NCBI GenBank assembly: GCA_025055675.1
Contig: JANWWT010000001.1
Location: forward strand, 1 to 64,000
From: Pseudanabaenaceae cyanobacterium SKYG29
Lineage (GTDB): Bacteria; Cyanobacteriota; Cyanobacteriia; Pseudanabaenales; Pseudanabaenaceae
Length of the DNA stretch: 64,000 nt
Reading direction: 5' to 3'
Shown here: positions 36,637-45,860 of the stretch, piece after piece
Position numbering within the stretch: position 1 is the first letter of the stretch
Layout: the number at the start of each line of letters is the position of its first letter
Notes under the pieces: model-generated
Databases searched by the model: none
Seen by the model: only the letters and a program-made list of their open reading frames with translations
What the model was told of the DNA's origin: nothing
Program-made: the position numbers and the translations under genes

Positions 36637-37953
36637 ATGAGCGACGTTATAGAGCAAGTCAAGAGGCATTTTGACGAAGGTCCCTACCCTGATGTGCCCT
36701 TGGACAAAAAAGGTTGTAATGACTTAAATGACTTGTATCGCTGGTCTTTGATCACACCTTTTTATCGCAAGTATCAAAAACTAGTTAGTACAGAGGGCAT
36801 GAAAGTCCTGGATGTGGGCTGCGGCTCTGGTTATGTTGCTCTTCGGCTTGTGGAGGCAAATCCTGGGATCAGCCTAACGGGGGTTGACCTATCCCCTAAA
36901 TCAGTGGAAGTAGCCCAGGCACGCTTTGCGCATCATGGCTATAAAGAGCACAAGTTTATAGTTATGTCAGCGGAGGATTTGGCACAACTGGGAGAAAGTT
37001 TTGACTATATTAACTGCCATGAGACCCTGTACCTCCTACCTGACCCCCTAGCAGGACTAAAAGCGATGAAAGCGGTACTTAAGCCCGAGGGCATCATTCG
37101 TACCAACGTACACAATCGGTATCAAAGATGGGAGTATCTGCGCATACAGGAGCTATTCAAATTCCTCGGGGTAATGGATGATTGTTCCTTGAAAACCAGT
37201 ATTGAATTGACGAGGAGCTTTATCGAGTGTTTGAAACCCAATACTGCCCTACGGTCTTCTTGGGAGGCTAGTGATAAATCTGATGAGTACATAACTGCGA
37301 ATCTAATTTTGCAAGGGGATAAGGCCTTTACAGTGCCAGAAACTTTTGCTCTCCTGGAGCAGGCTGATTTGGAGTTTATCAGTACTACAAATTGGCAATT
37401 CTGGAACTTATTTCAACTGTTTGACGACTATAAGCAATTACCAGAAGAATTTTCTCTCCTCCTGGAGTCAGCAACAGAGCCGCAAATGTTGCACCTGTTT
37501 GAGTTGATTCATCCTGCTAATCGCCTGTTCGATTTCTGGTGTAGTCACAAAGATACCCCGACTACTTATTTCTACCCTTCCCTGCTGTCCCTGGAGGAAT
37601 GGGAGACCAAAACAGTACAGGTTAATCCTGTGATCCAAGACCTACGGTTTTCCCCCCAGATTAATTTGCGAGAAGCACTCCAAGAAGCAATTGTCAAGTC
37701 CACTCCCCTACCCCTCAATAAATACTTCTCTGCCACTAGCCCAGAATTGATTAGCATGCATGTCGATCCCTGTATATTGTTGTATCACTTGTGGGAGAAA
37801 CCCCTGCCTTTTCCGGAGTTAGTGGCAATGTGGTCAAAACTACGCCCCCTCGATCCCCTGACTCTGCAACCCCGCACCCCCCAACAAACTGCCACAAGTC
37901 TGCTCCAAATTCTGGTTATGCTAGAAGACCGATCGTTAATCCTGGTAACTTAG
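36637..37953 (+). CDS. Class I SAM-dependent methyltransferase with large C-terminal regulatory region
   Basis: A 438-residue protein. The N-terminal catalytic part (about residues 25-190) has VLDVGCGSGYVALRL (SAM motif I, about residues 63-77), LTGVDLSPKSVEVAQ and HETLYLLPDP. The remainder (about 190-438) is helical without known catalytic motifs and resembles the methyltransferase regulatory region seen in protein-methyltransferase-like proteins. Substrate is unknown. It stands alone between the porin terminator and rpsA. Confidence 0.87.
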   Translation: MSDVIEQVKRHFDEGPYPDVPLDKKGCNDLNDLYRWSLITPFYRKYQKLVSTEGMKVLDVGCGSGYVALRLVEANPGISLTGVDLSPKSVEVAQARFAHHGYKEHKFIVMSAEDLAQLGESFDYINCHETLYLLPDPLAGLKAMKAVLKPEGIIRTNVHNRYQRWEYLRIQELFKFLGVMDDCSLKTSIELTRSFIECLKPNTALRSSWEASDKSDEYITANLILQGDKAFTVPETFALLEQADLEFISTTNWQFWNLFQLFDDYKQLPEEFSLLLESATEPQMLHLFELIHPANRLFDFWCSHKDTPTTYFYPSLLSLEEWETKTVQVNPVIQDLRFSPQINLREALQEAIVKSTPLPLNKYFSATSPELISMHVDPCILLYHLWEKPLPFPELVAMWSKLRPLDPLTLQPRTPQQTATSLLQILVMLEDRSLILVT

Positions 37954-37980
37954 TTTGCCAACTCCTCCTGTCTGTGTTAG

Positions 37981-37986
37981 TATAAT
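37981..37986 (+). promoter_or_regulatory. -10 element of rpsA
   Basis: A perfect TATAAT 48 bp before the rpsA ATG; the best -35-like hexamer (TTGCCA at 37955-37960) is 20 bp away, longer than usual. Confidence 0.5.
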
Positions 37987-38033
37987 GTTCCTGTGCCCAT
38001 ATATTTCTGAACGGAGCCTGAGAACACTATACT

Positions 38034-39068
38034 ATGCCAACTACTCGGAACAAGAAAAAAACAGCTAAACACCCCGATGTGGGGTTCACCCACGAAGACT
38101 TTGCCGCTCTCCTCGATCGCTATGACTACCGTTTTAGCCCAGGGGATATTGTGGCGGGGACTGTTTTTAGTATTGAACCGAGGGGGGCGCTGATTGACAT
38201 TGGAGCGAAGACGGCTGCCTTCATCCCTCTGCAGGAGATGTCCATCAATCGGGTGGACAGTCCGGAGGAAGTGCTCAAGAACAACGACACAAGGGAATTT
38301 TTTATTCTGGCAGATGAAAATGAGGAAGGGCAACTGACGCTGTCAATTCGGCGGATTGAGTACATGCGGGCGTGGGAGCGGGTGCGACAGCTACAGAAGG
38401 AGGATGCCACCGTTCGCTCTTTGATATTTTCTACTAACCGAGGGGGAGCGTTAGTGCGGATTGAAGGATTGCGGGGTTTTATCCCTGGCTCCCACATCAG
38501 TACGCGCAAGCCAAAGGAAGAGTTAGTGGGGGAGGAGTTGCCCCTTAAGTTTTTAGAGGTAGATGAGGAAAGAAACCGTCTGGTCTTGAGCCACCGCCGC
38601 GCTCTAGTAGAGCGAAAGATGAACAAATTGGAAATCGGCGAAGTGGTAGAGGGGGTAGTGCGGGGAATCAAGCCCTACGGCGCCTTTATCGATATTGGTG
38701 GGGTCAGTGGGCTGTTGCATATTTCAGAAATTTCCCACGAACACATCGAGACGCCCCACAATGTATTCAATGTCAACGATGAGGTCAAGGTGATGATCAT
38801 TGACCTGGATTCAGAGCGGGGTAGAATTTCTCTCTCTACGAAGCAACTAGAGGCAGAGCCAGGGGATATGGTGCGTGATCCCAAGCTGGTTTATGCTAAG
38901 GCGGAAGAAATGGCAGCGAAATATAGAGAACAGCTGCGTTTAGCAGCGGCAGGGGTGGAGGTACCACCAGCTATGGCAGAACCAGAACCGCCTATTAATG
39001 AAATTAATGAAGAGGACATTCCCAGTGCGGTAGAAGAGGAGCAGACGGAAACCATGACAGTGGGCTAG
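38034..39068 (+). CDS. rpsA: 30S ribosomal protein S1
   Basis: A 344-residue S1 of the short cyanobacterial/chloroplast type with three S1 (OB) domains at about residues 35-105, 120-185 and 200-275. Examples are FSPGDIVAGTVFSIEPRGAL, ATVRSLIFSTNRGGALVRIEG and LEIGEVVEGVVRGIKPYGAFIDIG. The tail is acidic and glutamate-rich. It binds mRNA on the small subunit. The ATG start gives MPTTRNKKK. dacB follows after three bases. Confidence 0.96.
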   Translation: MPTTRNKKKTAKHPDVGFTHEDFAALLDRYDYRFSPGDIVAGTVFSIEPRGALIDIGAKTAAFIPLQEMSINRVDSPEEVLKNNDTREFFILADENEEGQLTLSIRRIEYMRAWERVRQLQKEDATVRSLIFSTNRGGALVRIEGLRGFIPGSHISTRKPKEELVGEELPLKFLEVDEERNRLVLSHRRALVERKMNKLEIGEVVEGVVRGIKPYGAFIDIGGVSGLLHISEISHEHIETPHNVFNVNDEVKVMIIDLDSERGRISLSTKQLEAEPGDMVRDPKLVYAKAEEMAAKYREQLRLAAAGVEVPPAMAEPEPPINEINEEDIPSAVEEEQTETMTVG

Positions 39069-39071
39069 GGG

Positions 39072-40316
39072 ATGTGGGGTCTACTGGCACTATGGCTGTG
39101 GTATAGATTCCCCGATCGTTTACCTGTGGTTCTGCTACAAACTATGTCCCCTGTGTTGGCTCAGGGAGTGTCTGATTCTGTGGCAGGGCGAGCGGTGGAG
39201 CAGCATCTGGCTACGTTAGAGAGGTATGGCTATCCCCGATCGGGGCAAGGGGTGTGGATTCAGAGCCAGGAGGGAGAGCTACTTGCTAGTCACCAAGGAG
39301 ACAAACCTTTACCAGTGGCTTCTCTGACAAAAATTGCTACTACCTTGGCGGTACTGAGCACCTGGCACAGTCAGTCCCAGTTTATTACCCAAATTGCTAC
39401 CGATGGTCAGTTAGTGGGGGATACGCTACAGGGGAATTTGATTATTGTGGGGGGCGGTGACCCTCTGTTTGTGTGGGAGGATGGGATTAGAATTGGCAAT
39501 AAACTACAAACTCTGGGTATCAGGCAGGTGACAGGGGATTTAGTGGTGACCCCTGGTTTTTATATGAATTTCACCACCGATCGCTTAGAGTCAGCGCAGT
39601 TATTCCGTCAGGCAATCGATAGCAGTCAGTGGCAGGGAGAAGTGCTCACCCAGTACCAAACTCTCCCAGCGGGTACACCCCGTCCTCAGATTACTATCAA
39701 GGGTGGAGTCAGGCTGTTGCCCCAGGCTAGGGGTAGGGTATTGCTCAAACACCGATCGTTGCCCCTGTGGTACATTCTCAAGCAGATGAATATTTATAGC
39801 AATAATGTTATTGCGGATGTGCTCATGGCAAATCTGGGGGGAGCACAAAAGGTGACGGATAAACTGGTAGCAGCAACAGGGCTTTCGCGGCTAGAGATCA
39901 GGCTAGTGAATGGGTCGGGGTTGGGACAGGCAAATCAGATTTCCCCTAGGGGAGTAGTAGCCCTTTTGTTAGCAACTCAGCAACAAGCCAGGAGCCAAGG
40001 TCTCAGTTTAGCTGACCTCTTTCCCATGGGGAATTGTCGCTGTGGCACTATTCAAGACCGTAGGTTCAACGCCAGTGCTGTCCTAAAAACAGGAACACTC
40101 AGTGATGTCAGTAGCTTAGCAGGGATCATCCAGACAAAGAAACAGGGAACGGTGTGGTTTGCTCTCATTAATCGGGGGGAGGGGGATATTGCCATCTTTC
40201 ACCGTGCCCAGGAGGCAGTGCTGGGAAGTTTGTACCAGCAGTGGGGTGAATTTCCTCTATGGCAACCTAGGCTGGCAGCCCTAGAGTTCGATCGTGATGA
40301 AATCATGGCACCATGA
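39072..40316 (+). CDS. dacB: D-alanyl-D-alanine carboxypeptidase/endopeptidase (PBP4, peptidase S13)
   Basis: A 414-residue penicillin-binding protein. A hydrophobic N-terminus (LLALWLWYRF onward) is probably a signal or anchor. The three active-site motifs are SLTK (about residue 86), SNN (NIYSNNVIADVL, about residue 240) and KTG (VLKTGTLSDVSSLAG). It is shorter than E. coli DacB because the inserted domain is reduced. It acts on peptidoglycan in the periplasm. It starts three bases after the rpsA stop, so probably shares that transcript. Confidence 0.92.
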   Translation: MWGLLALWLWYRFPDRLPVVLLQTMSPVLAQGVSDSVAGRAVEQHLATLERYGYPRSGQGVWIQSQEGELLASHQGDKPLPVASLTKIATTLAVLSTWHSQSQFITQIATDGQLVGDTLQGNLIIVGGGDPLFVWEDGIRIGNKLQTLGIRQVTGDLVVTPGFYMNFTTDRLESAQLFRQAIDSSQWQGEVLTQYQTLPAGTPRPQITIKGGVRLLPQARGRVLLKHRSLPLWYILKQMNIYSNNVIADVLMANLGGAQKVTDKLVAATGLSRLEIRLVNGSGLGQANQISPRGVVALLLATQQQARSQGLSLADLFPMGNCRCGTIQDRRFNASAVLKTGTLSDVSSLAGIIQTKKQGTVWFALINRGEGDIAIFHRAQEAVLGSLYQQWGEFPLWQPRLAALEFDRDEIMAP

Positions 40317-40400
40317 GCGATCCCCGTTCTAAAATTCCCCGTCCCAATTGATCCCCGGAGTTGATACTATAGAGGAGTCCAGAGATATACCTACCTCGCC

Positions 40401-40700
40401 ATGCAGACCCTTGATAACTCTGACTTCCGTACCCCTGCCCTCTCCGATCGGGAAATCCAAGTGATTGAGCTGGTAGCGTCCGGCTTGAGTAATGAACAGA
40501 TAGCGGCGCAACTGGCGATTAGTAAACGCACTGTAGATAATCACATCAGCAATATCTTGGACAAAACCCGCACCCACAATCGCGTCGCTTTGGTCCGTTG
40601 GGCAATGCAGTGGGGCAAAATCTGTATTGATGGCTTCAACTGCTGTCCCCTGCCCAAGCCCTCTAGTCAGGTGGGGAATGAATCTAAACCGGGAACATGA
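40401..40700 (+). CDS. LuxR-type (PedR-like) transcriptional regulator
   Basis: A 99-residue single-domain protein. It is a GerE/LuxR helix-turn-helix: LSDREIQVIELVASGLSNEQ then IAAQLAISKRTVDNHISNIL, followed by the cyanobacterial end NRVALVRWAMQWGKICIDGFNCC. The small size and the C-terminal cysteines match PedR, which in Synechocystis senses photosynthetic electron transport through thioredoxin. Redox control is therefore likely by family analogy. The stop overlaps the next ATG (ATGA). Confidence 0.85.
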   Translation: MQTLDNSDFRTPALSDREIQVIELVASGLSNEQIAAQLAISKRTVDNHISNILDKTRTHNRVALVRWAMQWGKICIDGFNCCPLPKPSSQVGNESKPGT

Positions 40701-40960
40701 ACTGGCAAGTGATTTATGACCCACCCCTACCCTTGACCATGTACCGCGAGTTAGCCGCTCACCTCAGCCAAATTGAGGGGGTGCAGGTGGAGTTGTTAGC
40801 GCCACGCACCGATCGGTTTGACTACAATGCTAGTCAGGTAGGAGGAATCAATATCGTGCTGCCTGTCCTGCCGCCCCTGCAGGAGGCATTATTGCAAAAA
40901 ATTCTCCACCATTACGGTAATTTTCGCTGTACTTATGATCCAGACCCTGCGGGGCACTAA
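40697..40960 (+). CDS. Small conserved-looking protein of unknown function
   Basis: An 87-residue protein starting MNWQVIYDPPLPLTMYRELA and ending RCTYDPDPAGH. It is soluble with mixed alpha/beta character. No domain was recognised. It is coupled to the PedR-like gene by an ATGA overlap and overlaps the start of hisS by 26 bp, so the three genes are probably one transcript. Confidence 0.7.
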   Translation: MNWQVIYDPPLPLTMYRELAAHLSQIEGVQVELLAPRTDRFDYNASQVGGINIVLPVLPPLQEALLQKILHHYGNFRCTYDPDPAGH

Positions 40961-42179
40961 AGACATTTACGGTGCCGAGATTTACTACTGGCAACACCTA
41001 GAGCAGGTGGCAAGGGAGATATTACAACGACGGAGCTATGTAGAAATTCGTACTCCCATTCTGGAGGTCACCGAGTTATTTGCGCGGGGCATTGGGGAAA
41101 CCACAGATATTGTCAACAAGGAAATGTACACCTTCCTCACCAAGGGAGAGGAATCGGTAACCTTACGACCGGAGGGGACAGCGGGGGTTGTACGTGCCTA
41201 TATCCAAAATAAACTCCATGGGGGAGTACAGCGTCTGTGGTATATGGGACCAATGTTTCGCTATGAACGCCCCCAGAAAGGCAGACAGAGGCAATTTCAC
41301 CAGCTGGGGGTAGAGCTATTGGGCAGTAGTGATCCCCGCGCCGATGCGGAGGTGATTGCCCTGGCTTACACAATTCTGCAAACTCTGGGGCTAAAGGAAC
41401 TGGTAGTTTCCCTCAATTCCGTCGGCGATAGCACCGATCGCGCCCTATACCGCCAGGCTCTGGTGGATTACTTCAACCCCTACCGCGCCGACCTCGATGC
41501 GGATTCCCAACAGCGTCTTGATCGTAATCCGCTACGCATCTTGGACAGCAAAGACCCTAAAACCCAAGCTATCTGTCAGTCTGCGCCCAGTATCCTAGAT
41601 TATCTGCAGGGAGAGTCGCGGCGGCGATTTGAGCGGGTACAGTTTCTGCTAACAGAACTGGGGGTGGAATATACCCTTGATCCGCGGCTGGTGCGTGGTT
41701 TGGACTACTATACCCATACAGCCTTTGAGATTCAATCCCAAGACTTGGGTGCCCAGTCTGCTGTCTGTGGCGGCGGGCGTTACGATCGGTTGGTAGGCGA
41801 GTTGGGGGGACCAGAGACTCCTGCGGTTGGCTGGGCAATGGGCTTGGAGCGCTTGATTTTACTCCTAGAAAGTCGTCAGACCCTTACCCCCCCTGCCCCA
41901 GATTTTTACATTGTTTCGCGGGGGGAAAAGGCTGAAGCCTACGCCTTGGTAGTGTGGCAGAAGTTATGTCAGGCGGCAGTACGGGTGGAGCTGGATTTGA
42001 CGGGGGCAAAATTCGATAAACAACTGAAACGGGCAGACCAGAGTGGCGCCAAGGCGGCTATTATTCTCGGTGACAGTGAGGCGGAGAATCAGACCCTGCA
42101 GGTGAAGTGGTTGCAAGACGGCAGACAGGAAGCGATGACAATTGAAGCCCTATTGAACAGTTGTTTGACTAGGGGGTAG
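40935..42179 (+). CDS. hisS: Histidyl-tRNA synthetase
   Basis: A 414-residue class II synthetase. IQTLRGTKDIYGAEIYYWQ is the usual N-terminus; TLRPEGTAGVVRAY, GPMFRYERPQKGRQRQFHQ (motif 2), LVRGLDYYTHTAFE and GWAMGLERLILLL (motif 3) follow, then the anticodon-binding domain. The ATG lies inside the preceding gene, but it gives the conserved N-terminus. The 3' end overlaps the convergent tyrA by 30 bp. Confidence 0.96.
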   Translation: MIQTLRGTKDIYGAEIYYWQHLEQVAREILQRRSYVEIRTPILEVTELFARGIGETTDIVNKEMYTFLTKGEESVTLRPEGTAGVVRAYIQNKLHGGVQRLWYMGPMFRYERPQKGRQRQFHQLGVELLGSSDPRADAEVIALAYTILQTLGLKELVVSLNSVGDSTDRALYRQALVDYFNPYRADLDADSQQRLDRNPLRILDSKDPKTQAICQSAPSILDYLQGESRRRFERVQFLLTELGVEYTLDPRLVRGLDYYTHTAFEIQSQDLGAQSAVCGGGRYDRLVGELGGPETPAVGWAMGLERLILLLESRQTLTPPAPDFYIVSRGEKAEAYALVVWQKLCQAAVRVELDLTGAKFDKQLKRADQSGAKAAIILGDSEAENQTLQVKWLQDGRQEAMTIEALLNSCLTRG

Positions 42180-43007
42180 ATACCGTTGGCGGCAGACTTG
42201 GGCATGGCTAAGGAGGCTATCTAGTTCTGCCCAGGCATTAGTCTCAATTGCTTGCCTAATTGACTGTAAACTGGCTTGGTAGTGATCGAGGGCAAGGAGG
42301 AGTGCTTCGCGGTTCAGCTGTGCCATCAGCCGTCCCAATTCAGGATTGCCACCACCTACCCTACTAGTGTCAGCAAAACCAGAGCTAGCTAGTTTTTCCC
42401 CTAAAACTTTTACTGCCCAGTTGGCTTCCCGATCGCAAGCTAGGTTCAAAGCGGCACTTACCATCACTGGCAAATGGCTAATCCAGGCAACTGCCCGATC
42501 GTGTTCCTCCTCGCCACAAAAATAAATAGTCATCCCTACCCTGCGCCATAGGTCAGCGACTAACTCCCCTAACTCATTGCCCGCCTCAGCTATCACCGCA
42601 CAGGGACGACCGCGAAACAACCCCCCTTGGGCTGCGCCAATGCCCGTGTTATTGTTACCTGCCATGGGGTGACTGCCCACAAACCCTGACCATAGGGACA
42701 TTGCTGCCTTGACTATAGGAGCTTTGACGGAACCCACGTCTGTAACGATCGTGTCTGCCGGCAGGTAGGGCACTAACTCCACCAGGGTCGGGATAATACG
42801 ATCGAGGGGAGTACAGAGAACTAGTATGTCCGTATCGGCGGGGAGGGGAGACCCCAGGTGATAGTAGGTATCGATAGCACCCCGCGCCAATGCTTGTTGA
42901 CAGGTACTCTCCCGTCGACTCATACCCCAGACCCGATAGCCCAGGCAGCGCAAGTCCAGACCTAGGGAGCCACCGATGAGACCTAGCCCGACAATGCCAA
43001 TGTGCAC
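42150..43007 (-). CDS. tyrA: Prephenate/arogenate dehydrogenase
   Basis: A 285-residue dehydrogenase of tyrosine synthesis. The nucleotide motif is IGIVGLGLIGGSLGLDLR, followed by CTPLDRI, SVKAPIV and FVGSHPMAGN. Cyanobacterial TyrA usually uses arogenate with NADP; the cofactor cannot be fixed here. It starts at a GTG immediately after the rpmB stop with no gap, so translation probably depends on ribosomes finishing rpmB. Confidence 0.93.
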   Translation of the reverse strand: MHIGIVGLGLIGGSLGLDLRCLGYRVWGMSRRESTCQQALARGAIDTYYHLGSPLPADTDILVLCTPLDRIIPTLVELVPYLPADTIVTDVGSVKAPIVKAAMSLWSGFVGSHPMAGNNNTGIGAAQGGLFRGRPCAVIAEAGNELGELVADLWRRVGMTIYFCGEEEHDRAVAWISHLPVMVSAALNLACDREANWAVKVLGEKLASSGFADTSRVGGGNPELGRLMAQLNREALLLALDHYQASLQSIRQAIETNAWAELDSLLSHAQVCRQRYLPPSQTTVQ

Positions 43008-43244
43008 TTAAAACTTACTGAGGTCGATACCAGCTTCACGGGCAAAGGTAGATAGACCCTTTTTGGAGAGAGTTTTGATAGCCTTGGTGGACAGGCGCAG
43101 AGTGACATAGCGTTTCCCTTCCGCCCACCAAACCTTTTTGGGCTGGAGGTTGACCTGTTGCAGTCGCTTGTGGCACTTGTGGGAAAAAGAGATACTGATA
43201 GCATTGTTTGCCTTCTTCCCCGTCAGTTGACAACGTCTCGCCAT
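43008..43244 (-). CDS. rpmB: 50S ribosomal protein L28
   Basis: A 78-residue basic protein with the L28 pattern: [37 protein letters not shown] and [16 protein letters not shown]. Full length and ATG start are typical of cyanobacterial L28. It is directly followed by tyrA. Confidence 0.97.
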   Translation of the reverse strand: MARRCQLTGKKANNAISISFSHKCHKRLQQVNLQPKKVWWAEGKRYVTLRLSTKAIKTLSKKGLSTFAREAGIDLSKF

Positions 43245-43290
43245 AGCTAAATCTTATTAAAATAAGCTCCTCATTTTAACAATTGTTTCT

Positions 43291-44031
43291 ATGGACAGTC
43301 AATTGCCCCGTATAACAGTTTCCCTCCCCCCTGGACAAGTGGGAGATAGTTTTGTCCTGCCTGCCGATCGGTTGCACTATCTGCAGCGGGTGTTGCGGTT
43401 GGGAACAGGGGCAGAATTTGTAGTGATGAATGGTAAGGGGGACAGATGGAGAGCACAATTGCAGGGCAACAGGGGCATTCTCCTGGCTCGGCTAGAAAAT
43501 ACTAGGGAACTACTGCGACAAATTCACCTGGGCGTGGCTATGCCTAAGGGCACAGGTATGGAAACCATCATCAAACAAACCACAGAAGTGGGAGTAGTTA
43601 GTATTACCCCCCTTATCTCCCAGCGGACTCTCCTGCACCCCAGTGACCACAAGCGGGAGAGGTGGCAAAAAATTGCCCAGGAAGCAGCTGAACTCGCCTG
43701 CCGTAGCTTTGTTCCCCTAGTCCACGCACCTGTGGCACTGGATAGTTTCCTTGCCCACAACTTGCCCCATAAATTTATCGGTGTCACTACTGCCGCTCCC
43801 CCCCTGGCGAGTCTTCTAGCTGACTTACCAGAGGTAGGGGACATAGTTTTACTGACTGGACCGGAGGGCGGTTGGACAGAAGCAGAAGTTAAGAGGGCAC
43901 AGGACTGGGGTTGGCAACCCATGTCCCTAGGGGCAGCAGTGTTAAGTGCCGTTACTGCTCCCGTAGTTGCCGCTGCTGTTGTGAGCGCCTTTATATTCAG
44001 TAAATCATCGTACCAATCCCACTGTCCGTGA
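43291..44031 (+). CDS. rsmE: 16S rRNA m3U1498 methyltransferase
   Basis: A 246-residue SPOUT methyltransferase. The N-terminal PUA-like domain has [20 protein letters not shown]; the knot domain has [25 protein letters not shown]-type segments and [14 protein letters not shown], then [20 protein letters not shown]. It methylates 16S rRNA near the decoding site. The 3' end overlaps the convergent argB by 35 bp. Confidence 0.94.
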   Translation: MDSQLPRITVSLPPGQVGDSFVLPADRLHYLQRVLRLGTGAEFVVMNGKGDRWRAQLQGNRGILLARLENTRELLRQIHLGVAMPKGTGMETIIKQTTEVGVVSITPLISQRTLLHPSDHKRERWQKIAQEAAELACRSFVPLVHAPVALDSFLAHNLPHKFIGVTTAAPPLASLLADLPEVGDIVLLTGPEGGWTEAEVKRAQDWGWQPMSLGAAVLSAVTAPVVAAAVVSAFIFSKSSYQSHCP

Positions 44032-44848
44032 ACACTTCCAACAAGATGGAATGAGGTACCCGACCGTCTAGGATGTGGGCAGCTCGTACTCCCTGGGCTA
44101 GGGAACGTACACAACACTGCACCTTAGGAATCATCCCCCCACTGACTATACCCTGCTGAATTAATTCCCGCGCTTCCCCTATGGTCAAACTGCGAATTAG
44201 GGTAGAGGGGTCACGGTAATCCCGTAAAATGCCGGAAATGTCAGTCAAGAGTAACAGTTTTTCTGCCCCCAGGGCTGCAGCAATTTCCCCTGCCACGGTG
44301 TCTGCATTGATATTGTAGGCTTGCCCCGTCTCATCCGATGCCACGCTGGAAATTACTGGGATATGTCCCCCCTTAATCAAGGCTTCTAGGAGGTGGGTGT
44401 TGATGGCACTGACTTCTCCCACAAAGCCAATTTCCTCCCGTCCCTGGGAGCGTGCCTTGATAATATTGCCATCCTTGCCACATAAACCCACGGCAGAGCC
44501 ACCTTCTAGGTTAATTAGCTCCACAATTTTTTTGTTGACCCTGCCTACCAAGACCATTTCTACTACTTCCATCGTGGCGGCATCCGTTACCCGCAAACCG
44601 TTGAGGAACTGCGGCTCAATTCCCAGTTTCTCTAACCACACGTTGATCTCCGGACCGCCCCCATGTACCACCACCGGTCGTACGCCCATCGAGGCTAATA
44701 AAACAATATCCCGCATAACCGTCTGAGACAGGCTGGGGTCTTTCATGGCTGCCCCACCGTATTTGATTACCATCACCCGCCCAGCAAATTGTTGGATGTA
44801 GGGCAGGGCCTCACTTAGTACTTTAACCCGATCGATGTCTGTAATCAT
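43997..44848 (-). CDS. argB: Acetylglutamate kinase
   Basis: A 283-residue kinase, second step of arginine synthesis; in cyanobacteria it is the target of PII. Motifs are [48 protein letters not shown] and [10 protein letters not shown]. The N-terminus before the kinase core is the region that forms the hexamer and permits arginine feedback. The start overlaps the upstream stop (ATGA). Confidence 0.96.
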   Translation of the reverse strand: MITDIDRVKVLSEALPYIQQFAGRVMVIKYGGAAMKDPSLSQTVMRDIVLLASMGVRPVVVHGGGPEINVWLEKLGIEPQFLNGLRVTDAATMEVVEMVLVGRVNKKIVELINLEGGSAVGLCGKDGNIIKARSQGREEIGFVGEVSAINTHLLEALIKGGHIPVISSVASDETGQAYNINADTVAGEIAAALGAEKLLLLTDISGILRDYRDPSTLIRSLTIGEARELIQQGIVSGGMIPKVQCCVRSLAQGVRAAHILDGRVPHSILLEVFTDSGIGTMIY

Positions 44849-45678
44849 AGATTCCTTGGTTCTTTGGGTTGTAAGCGGCGGTTAGTTGGTAAATCCGGTA
44901 GAGGGGTATACTGGTTGCCCGTGAAGTTTCTACTCACCTTGAGGCGTTGGGTGACGATCGTAATCCCCCCCTCCTGTACCAAAACCGCCGAAATCCATCG
45001 CTGTCCCTCCTGGAAGGGAGCACTGCCAATTTTGAATATCCCCCCTGCCCGTAGAGGCGCTAAATCTACCGATCGTTCCTTCAGGTAGTTGCCGCTGTTG
45101 ACAGGTTCCTCCAGAATAGCTCCTAGGACAAAGCTGTTGCCCAGGGGGCGGGTGACAATAGCATCAACGGTGTAGTTACGTCCTACGCCAATTTCTGTGG
45201 GCAAGCGTAGTTCCACCGCGGGCGGGTCATCCCCCGCTTTCAGTACACTCCGTTCTGCCAAGATATTTTGTCTTACCATCTGCCAGCGGTTGTTTTGCCA
45301 GCGATAGGTCTGCTCGGAGCTAATTTTTGCCTCTAGGGTAAAGTCATCCCTGTCTCGCGGCTGCCACCCCCTAATTGTCGTTGTCGTTTTGATGAGATAA
45401 TTCCCCTCCCGTTCCTCCCAGCCTTCAACCGTGGTGCGGTACTGCATCTGTCCATAGCGACCCCATAGGGTTTGCAGATGTGCCCGCAATTGCTCGGCGT
45501 TCATACCATCACTGGTCTGGAACTCAGGTGCAATATAACTCAAAAGACGATCCAGGTTGCGCTCATTAGCGCTTTGCTCAATGGCAAGGATGGTGGCTCT
45601 TACTTGCGGTAGTAGCTCTGCCCCCCATACCGAGGGGGATAGGGATAGAAATAAAGCTGTAGCTAACCAGCGATTCAT
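44845..45678 (-). CDS. Exported protein with NTF2-like domain, function unknown
   Basis: About 277 residues from the ATG at 45678, which begins a signal peptide ([19 protein letters not shown]). Residues about 20-150 resemble an NTF2/SnoaL-like fold ([36 protein letters not shown]). The second half (about 155-277) is beta-rich with no recognised motif. It is likely periplasmic or lipid-associated. It is coupled to argB by ATGA overlap. Confidence 0.78.
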   Translation of the reverse strand: MNRWLATALFLSLSPSVWGAELLPQVRATILAIEQSANERNLDRLLSYIAPEFQTSDGMNAEQLRAHLQTLWGRYGQMQYRTTVEGWEEREGNYLIKTTTTIRGWQPRDRDDFTLEAKISSEQTYRWQNNRWQMVRQNILAERSVLKAGDDPPAVELRLPTEIGVGRNYTVDAIVTRPLGNSFVLGAILEEPVNSGNYLKERSVDLAPLRAGGIFKIGSAPFQEGQRWISAVLVQEGGITIVTQRLKVSRNFTGNQYTPLPDLPTNRRLQPKEPRNL

Positions 45679-45764
45679 GTTCTTTATAGTAACTTGATAG
45701 GGGAGCATATATTTAATCTTTCTTTTGATAGAATGGGGCGTACGCTTAGGGAGAGGAAAAATTT

Positions 45765-45860
45765 ATGGGTGAATTTGCCAATGCCGCTGTGTTGTCTGTA
45801 GTGCTAGTTATGGTGGGTGTAGGTTTGGGTTATCTCTTGCTACGCCTGCAGGGCGAGTAA
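45765..45860 (+). CDS. petM: Cytochrome b6f complex subunit PetM
   Basis: A 31-residue single-helix protein (MGEFANAAVLSVVLVMVGVG, then ending LLLRLQGE). The short N-terminus, the single hydrophobic helix and the end L-x-L-Q-G-E are typical of PetM, subunit VII of the thylakoid b6f complex. It has a ribosome site AGGGAGAGG. The last 21 bp overlap the 3' end of convergent aspC. Confidence 0.88.
   Translation: MGEFANAAVLSVVLVMVGVGLGYLLLRLQGE

Noticed and set aside
43278-43287. AACAATTGTT palindrome just before rsmE
   Set aside because: Only 10 bp, AT-rich and overlapping the ribosome-binding region; likely chance, although it resembles the core of the palindrome at 25492.
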